A DNA stretch of 64,000 nucleotides. It comes from Hydractinia symbiolongicarpus (taxonomy: Eukaryota > Cnidaria > Hydrozoa > Anthoathecata > Hydractiniidae). Below are positions 17,138-29,620 of the stretch, piece after piece. The notes under the pieces are model-generated. The model was not told the origin of the DNA. It saw nothing but the letters and a program-made list of their open reading frames with translations, and did not search any database. The position numbers were made by a program, and so were the translations under genes. Each line of letters starts with the position of its first letter. The stretch's first letter is position 1. Location: NCBI RefSeq assembly GCF_029227915.1, contig NC_079884.1, positions 17,796,001-17,860,000 of the forward strand. Direction: 5' to 3'.

Positions 17138-17285
17138 TGTAATGAAATACTGTCTCCAAAAACTGGCCGGGTCAATTCAACAATACCCAAAATATGATGT
17201 TTTAATGTGTCTGAGAATGTTTGTTGGGTCTTGCAAACAACAGAGCTCGTGTGGCACATCTCTTCTTTAAAATCTAAAAGATGTC

Positions 17286-17394
17286 TTTTGCCCAATCTTG
17301 TGACGCTCTGCCCAGTCTTAAGACTGGCCGACCAGTCTTGCAAATGGGCAAATTTATGTCAAAAGATTGGGCAGCGTCCTAAGATTGGGCAAAA
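17286..17394. mobile_element. Short foldback repeat (MITE-like)
   Basis: The ends are inverted: TTTTGCCCAATCTT...ACGCTCTGCCCA on the left and TGGGCAGCGT...AAGATTGGGCAAAA on the right, about 28 bases per arm with few mismatches. The 109-bp unit has no coding capacity. No clear target duplication is seen. Confidence 0.55.
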
Positions 17395-19420
17395 CAGACA
17401 CATGTTCATTATCTAACTAGTTAGCTAAATAATGGCCACTATAAACGATTTATATTTCTAGCTATGTAGTTAGGGGATTAGCAATTGTACTACGCTACTG
17501 TTAGTCTAAAAATAATGTGGGAATTAGCAGGAAAACTTATTTATTTGGCTCAGCTAAAGCTAGCTAGCTAGCTTTCGCTAAATGGAACACTAAAATTAAT
17601 TTGAAAACAAATTCATTTGGTCAAAATAAAACAAGAAAAAGGCAGTTTACAGATATAATCAGTTCCTAAACTTTTATGAAGTTAGTAAAAACAATATATT
17701 CAATAATATATCCACTAAAGTTACGGATATTGTATACACATCACCATCCAAGCAACGGACATTATGCTTTCCATAACTAAAGCTGCCATCTTTGACAATG
17801 ACATACCATTTTTTCAGTTTACTGCCACAAAATAGTTTTAAGTAGCCTCTTGATTTCAGCTACAAATGTAGAATCAGGGCGACATCTTAAATCCGGCTAT
17901 CTATCCATCCTTATTTATTGTTATTCTTTTAAGGTTTTCTTCAGTTTGATATAAGAGTTTTTTATCCTAGCCAACATTATTTTTTTGTGTTATTTTCACT
18001 AATCTGATTTTTACTCAGCTGCAACTGGGGTTGTGGCTGCTGTTAGCTACCTTTAGCTAAAAAGTGATAATATACAAATATAGTTGACTGCAACAAAATT
18101 CTCAATCGAAATTTCTTATGCTATTATGCAGTTAGGTAGCCACAACTTTCATTGAAATGTAAACTTTGGCAAAAGTCTAAAGTTTATTGATTCAATGAGA
18201 CAACAGGGTTTATTTTTGCCCACAATTAATTTTGTGTTTGTGTTTTTTCTACACTAGTAAATAAATTTGCTTTTTTACGCAAAACTATTCCGCAAAATAA
18301 AATTGCTGAGTGATTGATAACTTTTACCTACAATAAGGCTCCTCCTGGTGTGCCCATTAATTTTATTTTGCGAAATAAAAAAATGCTGGCCGACTGTTAT
18401 TTCTACATGACGGTGTAACCTGTGTTTTTATTTGAGCTAAAGCTGCGGGAAAGTTATTTGTTGGAAAAAAACATTACACCCGAAATGCTATAACAGTGTG
18501 CGCTTTTCTGTATTTACTAAATACCTTTACTACAGCGCTTCACCTGGAGTTGCAGCACATTTACCCTAGCATTCAATGCTTGACTACAGTTCGCTTTACC
18601 CAGCCTTTCGACGCCGGATGTTGCGTCTAGTTAAAAGTAATATTTAGGATGTTTGGCGTTGCATGTTGGGTGTACTAAAGCAGTTAAACTGTGCTGCGCC
18701 CTTCCTATCTGAAATTGCCTTACCTGAAAATAGTTTCTCACAAAACGTGCAATAAGTTAACAAGAGAAATTTTAGTGTAATGGAACTACAGGCAATAAAA
18801 ACGCTAATCCACATTTTTGTAACAACAAGTCTATGTAACTAGCTAGCCAGATATATAGGCACGTGTTATTCTTTGGCTAGTCTGAGAAAACTTTACTTAA
18901 AGAATTCGCAATTAAATGCATTACTCTAATCTTTCTTAGTAATGTCTCCATCAATGTCATTTAATTTCAGTTTAATATTAATTTCTTCAGCATATCAATA
19001 TATCCTAGAACAAAAAATCACCCCGTGTCAGAGCCATATTGAAAATTACCGCGATCTTATTTAGCCCAGACTCCTGTATTCTCTCTCTTTTGACTGTGAC
19101 GGAATTTATTTATACACTTAGCAACAATAAAATTTCATTTTTTCTCATTTTTTAAATTAAAAGATATTTTTCTTTTAAAATTCTTTTTATTTATATATAT
19201 ATATATATATATATTTACATTTCTTATATTTAAAATTGATAATTCATGAAACTGAAATAGATAAATAATAATTCGAACATGAATAAATTATACTCAGGCA
19301 TCCTTTTAAAGTAAAAGAATTTCCCATTTCCAAACTTATAACCTTCCCTCATAACTACTACATAGTTTGCGCAGATTTTCGGATTCAAAGAGCTGGAAAA
19401 TTTCTAATCAAAAAATAATA
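17395..19420. other. AT-rich intergenic DNA with one MITE-like inverted repeat
   Basis: No coding sequence recognised. At 18288-18375 a foldback unit has arms TT(C)CGCAAAATAAAATT and AATTTTATTTTGCGAAA. A (TA)n run lies at 19193-19214. Several AGCTAGCT runs are present. Confidence 0.45.
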
Positions 19421-20120
19421 CTACCTGATCGTCTTCCTTGAAAATAACTTGCGCAAAAACATTTTTTTCTTTTCGTTTTTTTTCAAACTTTTATCGGCTA
19501 GGTTATTTTCTAAAGAATAAGTTCTTCGAATATCATGCTTCGATGTTGGTAACCTCATCGTTGATCGCGTGCAATTCGAAAACGTTAACGTTTCGATGTT
19601 ACGCTCGTCGATTGTATCGATTAATTTGTTGAACACTAACGAAACGTTTTGATTTAGCTTTGCTGATGTCTCAATATGTTCCGCATTAGAACCCCATTCT
19701 TTTATGACCTCAGAGGCTTGCTGCGTTGATATTTTTCTCTTTCCTAGCGGACTTTTATCAACTTTATTGCCAGCTAATATAACCGGGAAATTTTCTGACT
19801 GCGTATTTTCTTTTATTTCTTGGTATAATCGTTTAGCTTCTTCAATCGAATCAGCATTATCGACCGCATATACGATAACAAATCCGTGTCCGTGTTGTAT
19901 CGCGTGCCGTCTCATAGCAGGAAACTGGTAACTACCTGCAGTATCGAGAACTGTGACGTCAACTATATGATTATTGTACGTTATAACTTGGCGGTAATCA
20001 TCCTCTATCGTTGCTGTGTATGTGCTGTTAAATTTGTTAAATAAAAATCGATGTATTAACGATGTTTTACCGACACCGCCAAGACCAAACATCACGATAC
20101 GGATTGTTTGAATCGGTGTC
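19421..20120 (-). CDS. Ras-family small GTPase (Di-Ras/RASD-like), last exon
   Basis: About 230 residues in one exon. G1 P-loop GLGGVGKTSL, a switch region with YTATIEDDYRQ, G3 DTAGSYQF, G4 AGNKVD and G5 ETSAK are all present, so a GTP-binding switch is expected. The SYQFPAMRRHAIQHGHGF block resembles Di-Ras/Rhes-type GTPases more than canonical Ras. The C-terminal extension is basic (KSLKKNEKKK...RKLFSRKTIR) and lacks a CAAX box, so it would rely on basic-patch membrane binding if membrane-associated. The frame continues upstream of the ORF start (T-P-I-Q-T-I-R-I-V before MFGLGG) to a TTTATAG that looks like a splice acceptor near 20,121, so an upstream exon is likely. The codon before MFG is GTG, not ATG. 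Confidence 0.85.
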
Positions 20121-20712
20121 TATAAATATAATGATAGACGTACAAGATACAGCATGAATGATGGTTGACGCACAATAAGACATCCACATGTGGTATACAA
20201 AAATGAAAAAAAAATAAACCGCGGACAGCAGAAATTGTTGCGTCCGTCTATGCTGATTTTACAGTAAATAGGGATAGTCATCATAAAACCTGAAATGCAA
20301 GAACCACATTACCAGTAACCTTAAAAACCATCCCTGTTAATGTTAAGTATACTTAGAAGCTTAAAAAACCATAAGATAATTTCACTTTTAAGAAGGCCTG
20401 CCTTATACGTATGCCTTGACTATAAGATCCCTAAGTACTTTCAATTGCTTCACACGCTAAACGTAAGAAAGTAAGTAAAAAATACAGAGAACAGATTAGA
20501 AATTAGAGAACGATTACAGAAAATTTGAATTAATGTTTGCAATTAAAAGCTTCCACGAAAATAATATTAAACTCATGTTTGCAATTGGAGCTCCCACGTC
20601 AAACAATGCTAAAATAATGTTTATAAGCAAAATTGCGTAACTTAATTTTGCTATTAGGTTGAAAAAGCGCAAAAATAAGCTGCGCAAAAATGTTTTTCTG
20701 AAAATATTAAAG

Positions 20713-20772
20713 CGGAGATGGTAGCGCATTCGGCTTGTAATCAGGAGGTTTCAGGTTCCAGCCACGTAGAAA
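20713..20772 (+). mobile_element. tRNA-derived SINE fragment
   Basis: GGAGATGGTAGCGCATTCGGC looks like a tRNA A-box region. GGTTTCAGGTTCCAGCC 34 bases on looks like a B-box (GGTTCRANYCC with one or two changes). No complete cloverleaf can be folded, so a Pol III SINE head is more likely than a working tRNA. Confidence 0.45.
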
Positions 20773-20916
20773 GCAAAATCGTATCGAGCGTTGAAAGTTT
20801 TACAAATTGAAGAGTTCAGATAATGTAAAATCAATACAAATTATGTATTATAAAATCTTGTAGATGGTTGTGATCGTTAATGGGGATAAAAAAGCGAAAT
20901 GTTAGAATAAAGTATT

Positions 20917-20946
20917 GTATTATTATTATTATTATTATTATTATTC
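20917..20946 (+). repeat. (TTA)n microsatellite
   Basis: About nine TTA/ATT units in a row, simple sequence. Confidence 0.9.
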
Positions 20947-21559
20947 CGAATATTTATATAGGATGTAGCAACTTTAGTGTTGGAAACACTGTTATCAACA
21001 TGGGTCCTGTTTTCTGAATGTATACATTAGGTATACAACGGCATTGCCTACCCAATTTTCATCACATGGCATGGTTTGACCCGTGTGATCTTCTGGCATA
21101 ATTAACTTGATAGTGTACTTCAGCTGTTTAATAACAAAGTCACGCGACAGAAATATGTGTGAGAGATGTGTACTTACATGCATGTCTTAAGAAAAAGCAC
21201 AGAACTTCTCAATGATGAACGTTTTAGTGGATAGACATGTTAAAATGATTCCATGATAATATAACGAGTGTTTTTAATAAAAGATTCGTTCAAATTATCA
21301 ATATTTAATAATATGACGCAATAGAAGAGCGATATTAAATAAATGAAAAAGCAAAGAGTAAAAATTTCAATAAGCCGTCGTGAGGTTCATAAAAAACACC
21401 TGCTAGGACGTCGCATGTCGTAATAAGGGTTTTAACGGCAACGGAACTTTAATATTATCCTTTAACTCGCATGTAATAACAAGTTATTATTTCCTGGCAC
21501 ACAGCGTACACTAAAGAGAGGGTTGGGAACGAGGGTATTAAATCATTGCTCTGAAATTA

Positions 21560-21712
21560 TCTTATTATAATACCCGTATACGTCTGTCCTTCCGTCCGTC
21601 CGTCTGTCTGTCACGCAAAATGGTAGCTTAGCTGCGCAGGTAGCGAGACGCACGCAATGCGATATAAAAAGGACGGGCGAACCCGTGGATTTTTCCACAG
21701 GCTAACGACTAG
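21560..21712 (+). mobile_element. Non-autonomous Helitron
   Basis: The 5' end is A|TCTTATTATAATACCCG and the internal sequence contains a CTGTCCGTCCGTC simple repeat. The 3' end has the hairpin CCGTGGATTTTTCCACAGG, followed by CTAACGACTAG and then T. This is the Helitron arrangement: 5' TC after A, a hairpin about ten bases before CTAG, and T after. The unit of 153 bp has no ORF. Better copies are at 26784 and 49280. Confidence 0.7.
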
Positions 21713-22342
21713 TAGTTAAACAATTTCACAAAGTGAAACGTAATGGCCGAAATGACGCTTTCACAAGGATGTGTTGAGTTATCTGAAGCTAGGCAGATGG
21801 GGAAACTTTCTAGTCTATGGGAAAGCGTGGCCTCATATGTCGTTTAAATTCAAGAAGGTATGATGGGGTCTTTTAATCCAGCTTTCAGAAAATTTCAAAA
21901 AGCCTTGTGAGAGATTGCGCTTTTATAGCAATAAAATCAAGTGATATACAATATTCACACAATACCCAGGACTGTAAACATGGGGAGCATATGAAAATTA
22001 TTGGACATCGCATGGACATTTTAACAAAATTGCGGTTTTGCATACAACCTCAATCACAGGACTCGTTGTCTTAATAAGCGCAGAGCCGGTAAGAGACAAA
22101 AAGCTCTGGGGACGAGGTTATTTTGCATAAACTCTAGTCGGCTCTAAATATTTTCGCCAAACAATTTTCCTATAATTTATTATCATTAAAGTCTTCTAGA
22201 TTTGAAAATGGTCAGCATCCAGCATACCACCAATAAAGTCACACTTGCTTGCGCTTTCCCGAAGGGAGCAGAAATTCAGGTAACTGACCAACTTTTAAAG
22301 ACATAGTTATAAACCGACTAGGATTGAGAAGAATACAAGAGT

Positions 22343-22466
22343 ATTAATAATACCCGTATTCTGTTCGTCTGTCCGCGAGGAAAAGTCGTGCTACGGGCCC
22401 AGGAAATAGAATGAAATTACCAGGGGGGTGACCCCATGTATTTTTCCAGAGGATAACGACTAATAT
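22343..22466 (+). mobile_element. Diverged non-autonomous Helitron
   Basis: The same order of blocks as 21560-21712 (AATACCCGTAT, CGTCTGTCCG, TGTATTTTTCCAGAGG, ATAACGACTAAT) but with a weakened hairpin and CTAA instead of CTAG. An old copy. Confidence 0.5.
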
Positions 22467-23879
22467 TAAAGTATGAACCGCACGTACAGTGTTTGAAAAA
22501 TTCTAATTCAATTTATAAAACGTGTTCAAAGCTCCAACTAAAATCAAAGATAAAAAAATTGGCGGCGTACAGGAAAAAAATTTACAGATAAAAAAAGCGT
22601 GGAAATTATTACAAAAATACCAAAATTGAAGTTTTAGAAAAAATGTTTTTGTTTGTCTGCAGTCATTATCTCTATTTGTATTCGTTTAAAACAAAATATG
22701 GGTAAAATGACCTTTCAAAGTAAATTTGAAATTGCACATAATTCCGATCGCGCGAAAATTCTTGAGTTATGTTCCTACTATTAAAAATAAAATAAGAACA
22801 CATCAAGCTAAAAAAGACTCGAAAAATAGGAACAGCTAGCCAGATCATGTGCAAAATTTTGTGTGAATTATCATGCGCGAAAATAATTCATCCCAAGTTT
22901 ATTTCACTAAAATAAATTTTCTGTTGATGTTGGAGAAATTCCAAGTAGTATATCACTTTTTATCGCCCTTTCCAGACCGTACGATGCGAAAATCTAGTGC
23001 AAAACAAAACAGGCCCCCTAACAGAGTATCGCAACTTAATGCATTTATAATTTACATCAATGTGGACGCGATGACCTTTATTTAGAACTTTCTGTTTGAT
23101 AACAGTTTGTAGAGTATTTCGTACTGGCTGGTATCTGAATAACTTCATAGCTACAAAGTTGAACCAGCAAAGAACTAAATACAGTTTTCGCGCTACAGAG
23201 AAAAAACACAAGCAATAATGAGTCATTTGACACAATGTTTACAACTTACGTCAATAAATCACTATGACGACGAAAATATAAACAAAGCTGGTCGTACCGG
23301 ATTTCTTTCAAATATTTTTCGACTGAGAAATTTCTTCATGCTAGAAAAAAACTTCTTAATTTTATTTCCATCTTCATTCGCTCTATTTTTTTTTTGATGT
23401 AATGTTCTTTTTTCAAGAAAAAGGTTTTATTTTACAAAACAAATTTCATATACGTGTTAATTACAAGGCAATGCCCACTTTCTTTTATTCTTTTGTTTTG
23501 CTTCTTTGAATAGGGAAGAACTCCAGACAGGACTTTTTATTACTTCGAATAAAAAAAAGTTTTAAACTGTCACCATAGAAACGAAAAGTTTTTATTAAGC
23601 CTTTAAAACAATACGTTTTATGGTATCGCGCATGCGCTGTTTCTGATAAATTCAGAGCGTAAGAAACAAGGACCAGTTTCCCTGTCATTTCGCATTCTTT
23701 TTAGTTTTGAAAATAGTAACTTTTGTTTTAATTTAACGCCGTTGTTTTGGTTTAATTTTTCATAATCAACTTTTTTTCATATGGCGGGCTTTCACAAAAA
23801 TTATTGACGATTAATCTTCCGTTTGTTTTATTAGGTCTCTATGGAAGGATTATTTTTTTAGCCTCGCAATCAGGATCTC
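22467..23879. other. Gene-poor AT-rich DNA
   Basis: No recognised coding region. ORFs at 22873-23235 and 23485-23688 lack domain signatures and overlap on both strands. Confidence 0.45.
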
Positions 23880-23888
23880 TTGATAAAG

Positions 23889-24249
23889 CAACCTTGTTCC
23901 CAGGGCATTTTAACTTTTTGATTAATTTGATAGCCGCTTCGTATTAACCCTTACAGCGCGGCGCGTTTTTAAAAACTTTCTCTTTTTTCATTCGCCAACG
24001 AATCAGCTTCACAAATTTAAACTGCGCTTGGTACTTAAGGACAAGATTTACACGGTTCATGTTTGGTAGCGTTGAGTGACCCAATTCACCCTTTTTTCAA
24101 AAGAAGCATTTTTTATGACAACCTTGTCCTCGTGAGTTTTGACGCTTCAACGGAGGAACTGTTTTTGCCGACTGAAGCCCGGATATATATGGGTTCTGTA
24201 CTTTAAGGGTTAAGGGTTCAGGGGTCAAGAGACCCTGGGGACAAGGATG
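23889..24249. mobile_element. DNA transposon (MITE), CAACCTYGTYCCCAGGG family, 9-bp duplication
   Basis: The left end CAACCTTGTTCCCAGGG and the reverse complement of the right end CATCCTTGTCCCCAGGG agree at 15 of 17 bases. The element is flanked on both sides by TTGATAAAG (23880-23888 and 24250-24258), a perfect 9-bp target duplication. No transposase ORF lies inside, so it is non-autonomous. The same terminal sequence and duplication length are seen at 39678-40384. Confidence 0.75.
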
Positions 24250-24523
24250 TTGATAAAGCCTTTCATTATATAAAAAAAACAAATTAAGTTCTCGTGTTTC
24301 CATTGACATCTTTTTTATTTAACATTTCAATTAAAAACCTTGTATTGTTGTTACTATACACAACAGACTTTTATGAACACTTTTGTCTACAACCTCTTTC
24401 CAGGAATTTTAGTTTTTTGCATCTGGACTCAACTGTAAAAACTCGAAAAATCCATGGGTACAAATTTGTTTTGCTTTATAAATTGAAGTATGTTGAATAA
24501 TAAAATATTACATTACATACTAG

Positions 24524-24600
24524 CCGTCAGACCGTAAAAAAATCCACGGGGTCACCCGTTCTTCATATTTATATTTATATATATATTTAAATATATAGTG
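24524..24600 (-). mobile_element. Helitron 3' end fragment (minus orientation)
   Basis: Read on the minus strand, a hairpin-like stretch with CCCCGTGGATTTTTTTACGG precedes CTGACGGCTAG and a T. It matches the family 3' end; the 5' part is not recognisable. Confidence 0.45.
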
Positions 24601-24683
24601 TAATCACATCAGAAACAAATTTTATTTATATATATGTTAATCAGAATTTGGTAAGTATATTCTGTCTGGTGAAAATGAAAACT

Positions 24684-24758
24684 TGGACCGAGCGGGATTT
24701 GAACCAGCGACCTTTCGGTTAGCGCCTTTTTGCTCTGCCAACTAAACTATCGGTCCGA
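24684..24758 (-). mobile_element. tRNA-like sequence / SINE head
   Basis: On the minus strand it starts GGACCGATAGTTTAGTTGGCAG and ends CGCTCGGTCCA. The seven-base acceptor stem pairs exactly, the D-arm is good and the T-arm (GCTGG-TTCAAAT-CCCGC) has one mismatch. The anticodon stem does not pair, so a functional tRNA is doubtful. A tRNA-derived SINE or a decayed tRNA gene fits better. Confidence 0.5.
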
Positions 24759-24759
24759 T

Positions 24760-26336
24760 AGTAAGGCGAGTTTGCAACTGCCTTTTGCCTCAATACCGGA
24801 TCGAGCACAGTTGGTGGCTCGGACCCACATCGGCAGGCTTTCAAATCCACAAAGTCACGGCTACAGTCCTCAGTTTATTATTTTTTGGATTTACTTACAG
24901 CTTTTTATGGCATAAATGATATATATATTATATATTTTCCAAAACTCTTTTACTACCACTGCTTGACATTAGAAGATTACATTATGCATGGTAATAAATG
25001 TTTAAAAAAATGTTGTTTCGGGTTGATTTGGGTTTCTCAGGGCAAAATTTTAAGGTTTTTTTAAAAGTCGGCACCTTTATCTTGCGGATCCATATATAGC
25101 CATAGCTTACTTTAGAAAAACCTTGCCTTTTAAACTCACTCTTTCTTCTTGCCATAATGCACTGATAATGATAGAATAATGTTTCTTTTTAACCATTACT
25201 TTATTCCTCACAACACAACATGTATATGTAGCTACCAGCTAGCTAGCTACTAAAGCCAACATCAACAATGTCTTCTCTTGCCTCTTTGTAAAAGTCAGTG
25301 ATTTAAGTTTTCTTCGATCCCAACATCTTAACCATTAATAATACACCAGAAAGAGGGTTAGCAACACCATTTAAACGTGTTATTGAAAGGTAAAACGTCA
25401 GGTAAAAGCAAAAAAAATAATTGAAGATATATCAGCAAGACTTTGCATTTCTGCCTCTTTTCGCAGCACAACCACAATAGCTACGAAAAACTGATCATTA
25501 AATTTATTTGGGCTATAGAGACAAACAAGCCAAAAATTTGTCCCCATAAAGCGCCCTGCTAGTGTCCAGACCTGCGTAGCATGAAACTCCGTATTGACAA
25601 GAGATTTATTTTTACATGCTTGGCAAGTCATTGTTAATTCCAGACCTCCTGTCTTAACTTAAAAATAGATTAAATCCCAATACGGAGGATAAAGGGTGCA
25701 AAGAAAATCTCTTTTCATCAGCTGCTTCTTAACGCGCAGTAAAAAAAAACCACGTATCAAAACTTCTCGCTCACTGACAGACAGCACATGTTTTAGAAGA
25801 ACGTTTAAACAACAGCCAAGGGTCAATATGCTTGTTTTTTTATACGTTTACAGCCTCAAATGTTCTTCTTTGTGTTCTTCGAAATATATATGGTCAGATT
25901 AAAGGATAGTAACGAAAATTTTCATTTGTAAATTCACCGCAACGGCATTTTGTGCACCGTTGTTCGCCTTTTAGTGTGACGTACAAATTCGGACTAAGCT
26001 ATGCGTAACCATTTTGAACAGACAGATGAAAAATAGAGACATGAATTTGATGGATCTCGCATTGTAAACTATTGCTGTTTTTCGCTTAATCACCGTTCAA
26101 TTTTTATATAGCAGTCAGTCAGTCAATCAATCAATCAATCCGTTCTTTTTTGTTGCAACCACAGCCTTACGCGCGCGTGCGCTTTACATTAAAACAGCGA
26201 TATATTATCAATGAGGAGAATTTTAGAAGCTTCAAATCAAATAGATTATCATAAATTCAACGCCAGTGGCATCAGAACTTTCAAAGAAACGTCAAATATT
26301 TACAACAGTAAAATATTTTTTGTGCTATTTTAAATA
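24760..26336. other. Gene-poor DNA
   Basis: No recognised gene. It includes short AGCTAGCTAGC runs and a CAATCAATCAAT stretch near 26120. The ORF at 25398-25631 (minus) has no domain features. Confidence 0.4.
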
Positions 26337-27030
26337 ATGAGCAACCTAGCAATTCAAGTCGAATCAAGTTTGGAAGATATAGGTGATGTTATTGATTAAA
26401 ATCTAAGCAAAAACGAAATTTAAACCTTAGAAGACTTTCAAAAATGTATAAAGGAAATTGCTAACCTAAGAAGTATGTTCAGAAGCAAGTATAAAGAGCT
26501 TAAAGCGCATGAAAACTATTAATCGACCCATGATGCTACATTTCCTAGATTTGAATCAAGAATGACACCTGTTAAAATTTACATTGCCGATTTAAACGAT
26601 GCCCGTCAAAAAATTCGAGAAATACATTTTATGTCGAATTAAGAAGATAAAGAATGTCAGGAAAAACAAACCAAATTTCTTGCAAGTAAAAAAGATGACA
26701 CCATTAAAGGAAGTTAGTCAAGAAAAAATACTGGTGAGAAATCAAAGGTTGGATAACACGGTAAAGAAATTGGATAGCTACCATCTATATTATAATGCCC
26801 GTATACGTCTGTCCGTCCGTCACGCAAAATGGTAGCTTAGCTGCGACGGGCGAACCCATGGATTTTTCCACGGGCTAACGACTAGTATCATCTAAAATAT
26901 CGCAATTGTTGGCACAGAAAACAAACACGGTTGACTTAGAGGAGATTACGACGAGGTGCAAAGAATGAAATTAAAAATAGAAAGATTTGGAAAGATAATC
27001 TATTCTAAGAAAGTAAATCGATAGACAGAC
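26337..27030 (+). pseudogene. Decayed coiled-coil ORF split by a Helitron
   Basis: From the ATG at 26337 the plus frame encodes SNLAIQVESSLEDIGDVID followed by stops. More in-frame pieces follow, such as TLEDFQKCIKEIANLRSMF and FPRFESRMTPVKIYIADL. The pieces are charged and helical, as in the N-terminal part of transposon or retroelement proteins. Several TAA/TAG codons interrupt them, and a Helitron is inserted at 26784-26885, after which weaker matching helical sequence resumes. The family is not recognised. It is reported because the frame is far better than chance between stops. Confidence 0.4.
26784..26885 (+). mobile_element. Non-autonomous Helitron, 102 bp
   Basis: A|TCTATATTATAATGCCC at the start and hairpin CCATGGATTTTTCCACGGG with CTAACGACTAG|T at the end, with CGTCTGTCCGTCCGTC inside. 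Compact and similar to 21560-21712. It interrupts the decayed ORF at 26337. Confidence 0.7.
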
Positions 27031-28131
27031 GGTTTTACACAAACAAGCTGTCGCGAGTTGGGCAAAATCGCAAATTTTTTCCTTATGGAATAAAGTCGTC
27101 CTCGAATCTATGTGAAAATCATAAATAAAGAAATTAAACTTTTGTAGTTTTTTAAGACAGCTCAATTTAGTAAATCCTCTTCGCTGAGACGTAAATGTAA
27201 ACGCATGATGTGAAGACATAATAAGCTTTGAACATGTTATTTCTATCCGACCTTTCTTTCAATTTTTTAAACGTCTCAGGCGCAGATGAACTTGTTTTTT
27301 TAAAAATTATATGTATGTTTAAAAGTATATAGCTATTGCTTCAATTATAAAACTTCCATATAAAGCTTCCATTTTCAACTTAAATTTAGCAGAAAAAAGT
27401 ATTTCATATAAAACTTGTTGAAATGTCGCATTTTATGAAAATATTCTTAACTACAAAGGCTTCCCTACAACACTACAGCTTTCCAATAGAAAAAAATGTG
27501 AAAAACAAGGACTCAGCTACATAACGTTAAGGAAAAGAGACTCGCGTTATCATGTAGTATTTTCTTTAAGGTGTAGGCTTCCACCCTACCTTATCAAATC
27601 GTATTTAACCGAATCAAGAACAAATTTGAAAACACTATAACGTTGATGAAATAAAAGACCCTTACTGAAGCTCTTCTCTTCGATAAAGGTACATCCAAGG
27701 CCATGTTTGAATCAGCGAAACACACGGACGATGAAGCTTTAGTGGATTTCTGCAAAAAACAGAGAAATAAAAACTCCAGTCAATTATATAACCCAATACC
27801 AGCTGCTGAAATAAAACTAATTAACAAGCGGGCAAACATTTTTACAGAACACACAATTTTTTCTTGATACGTAATGAAAAACTCAAACATATCTTTAAAT
27901 CGGTAGTCAAATATTTTTTAATAGTGAAGTTGAAATGTTTTGAACTTTATAGATTTAGTTCTAGAATTCAAGGTAAATTGTGGGATTATTTCTCTAAAAC
28001 AGAAGAAAGAGAATGTAAAAAAATAAAGTAATTATTAAAACAATTATAGATTTCATCATTTTGATTCTGATAAGAATAAAAGGCTTTGGTTTACTAACAA
28101 TAATTCCAACCAAAAAACATGATGAATAAAT
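27031..28131. other. AT-rich DNA, no gene seen
   Basis: No ORF with recognisable features. The ORF at 26971-27219 (minus) overlaps the decayed sequence on its left and has no domain signature. Confidence 0.4.
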
Positions 28132-28746
28132 TACAGTAGAGTCTCCATAACTCGAACAGCCACGGGGAAAAGGAAATCGTTCGAGTTATGGAGACATTCG
28201 AGTTGTAGAGGTTTTCAACTTTTAGCGCAATATCCTCCCTTTACGTGAACCAGCTGGATAAAAACGTTATATTTAATCTTAAGTCTAACTTTAAGGGGGC
28301 TATTAGGTTAATGAAAGTCAAAACAATACACTTTTAATCCTGCCACAGACGACATTGTTATGAGAGTGTCTTTCTTTTGAAATTCTTTAGATTTTCTCGA
28401 AAACGTTCGAAAAAGACGTTCGAAAGGTTTGGATGACGCATCATTAATCATTCGAATTAATAATAAGGCCTGCAAAACACGTATTAACAAGATTTTTAGA
28501 CCCAATTTATCAGGAAAACTGTTCGAATTTTGATTATGATGTCAGAAAATTCGAGTTATGGAGAGAAAAGTCTCCAAGGGACAAAAAAATTTGTTCGAGT
28601 TAAGGGAAGATTCGAGTTATGGAGGTTCGAGTTGTAGAGGTTTTTTTATAAGAGTTTATTAGGAAATTTTCACGGTGCCAACGAATTTGTTCGAGTTAAG
28701 GAGAGATTCGAGTTATAGAGGTTCGAGTTATGGAGACTCTACTGTA
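28132..28746. mobile_element. Tc1/mariner-pogo-like MITE
   Basis: Perfect 26-base inverted ends (TACAGTAGAGTCTCCATAAC on the left, mirrored at 28721-28746) each begin or end with TA, the target site of the Tc1/mariner superfamily. The inner part has four to five further TTCGAGTTATGGAG-type subterminal repeats in both orientations. No transposase ORF exists within 615 bp. Confidence 0.8.
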
Positions 28747-29620
28747 TAACAAAAGCTGGTACACAAAAAGTCTAACATAATAATTTTAATTTTTGCAGAT
28801 TCTAACTCCATGATTGTTATATCACAATTTTGTGTTTTCCTACTTTAAAAAACGTAAGGTTCTTGTTGATAAGAACAAATACACTATAAAATTACGAGAC
28901 TAAAGACTTTCGCAACAGTGAAACCTACAAATGTTTTTACGACTCTTATTCCCCTAATATAATTAATGTAAACAAAAAATACTACCAGTTTATTGGTCAT
29001 GCTGCTAATTATTCTATAGTTATTTAAAAACTGTTTTGCTTCTGTCTGCAGGGGAGATAGATGAAAGCTTATCAGCTAAACAGAATTCCAACATTCCTAT
29101 GTTCTGTACCAGTTTGGTCATTAAATTTCCTTCTAGAATTTTTGCAAACAAAATTAAAAACAGAAGGGGTTGAAACTTAATTTCAATGTGTACATACCTC
29201 TCAGGGTCGTTATTGGCAGGAAGGTAAAAGCGCCCATATATATTGAGCAATTTTGAAATACTAATAACACAAATTTGTTTTTTGCTTCAGAATTTTAATA
29301 CAGGCGGGCGAAAAAAAGGCTCGAAGTTTAAACTTTAATATTTTGTAAATGAAAACTAAAGTTATAATAACATACTGATTTTCTTCAATTGTTTAGCCGG
29401 TTACATACGTGATTTTTAGCTAACAAAATATTTCACTTCTTAATATGCGTTAATTGTTTAATAATGCAGACATATTGCAGAAACTGCGACTAGCGCGTTT
29501 TTAACGTTTTTACCCAGCTTACAGTGGTAGTAATTCATATTTTGTGTGGTTGGCTTCTCTAACCTTAAGGGATATATGTCGGTTGTTTTCAGGATGGACG
29601 TCAAACCTCTTTCTAGAGTG
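28747..29620. other. AT-rich DNA, no gene seen
   Basis: No domain-bearing ORF. The ORF at 29020-29250 (minus) has no recognisable motif. Confidence 0.4.

Noticed and set aside
21573-21615. A possible CRISPR-like or short tandem array (TCCGTCCGTCTGTCTGTC).
   Set aside because: A simple 4-bp repeat inside a Helitron in a eukaryotic context; no spacer structure.
22208-22281. A possible host exon starting ATGGTCAGCATCCAGCATAC and ending before GTAACT.
   Set aside because: Only 24 codons with one splice-like boundary and no recognisable domain or partner exon, so not listed as a feature.
24684-24758. A functional tRNA gene on the minus strand.
   Set aside because: The acceptor, D and T arms look good but the anticodon stem does not pair. 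Kept only as a tRNA-like SINE.
26782-26894. A 6-bp target duplication (CATCTA) around the short repeat at 26784.
   Set aside because: The ends fit a Helitron (TC...CTAG between A and T), which makes no duplication; other copies do not show one.
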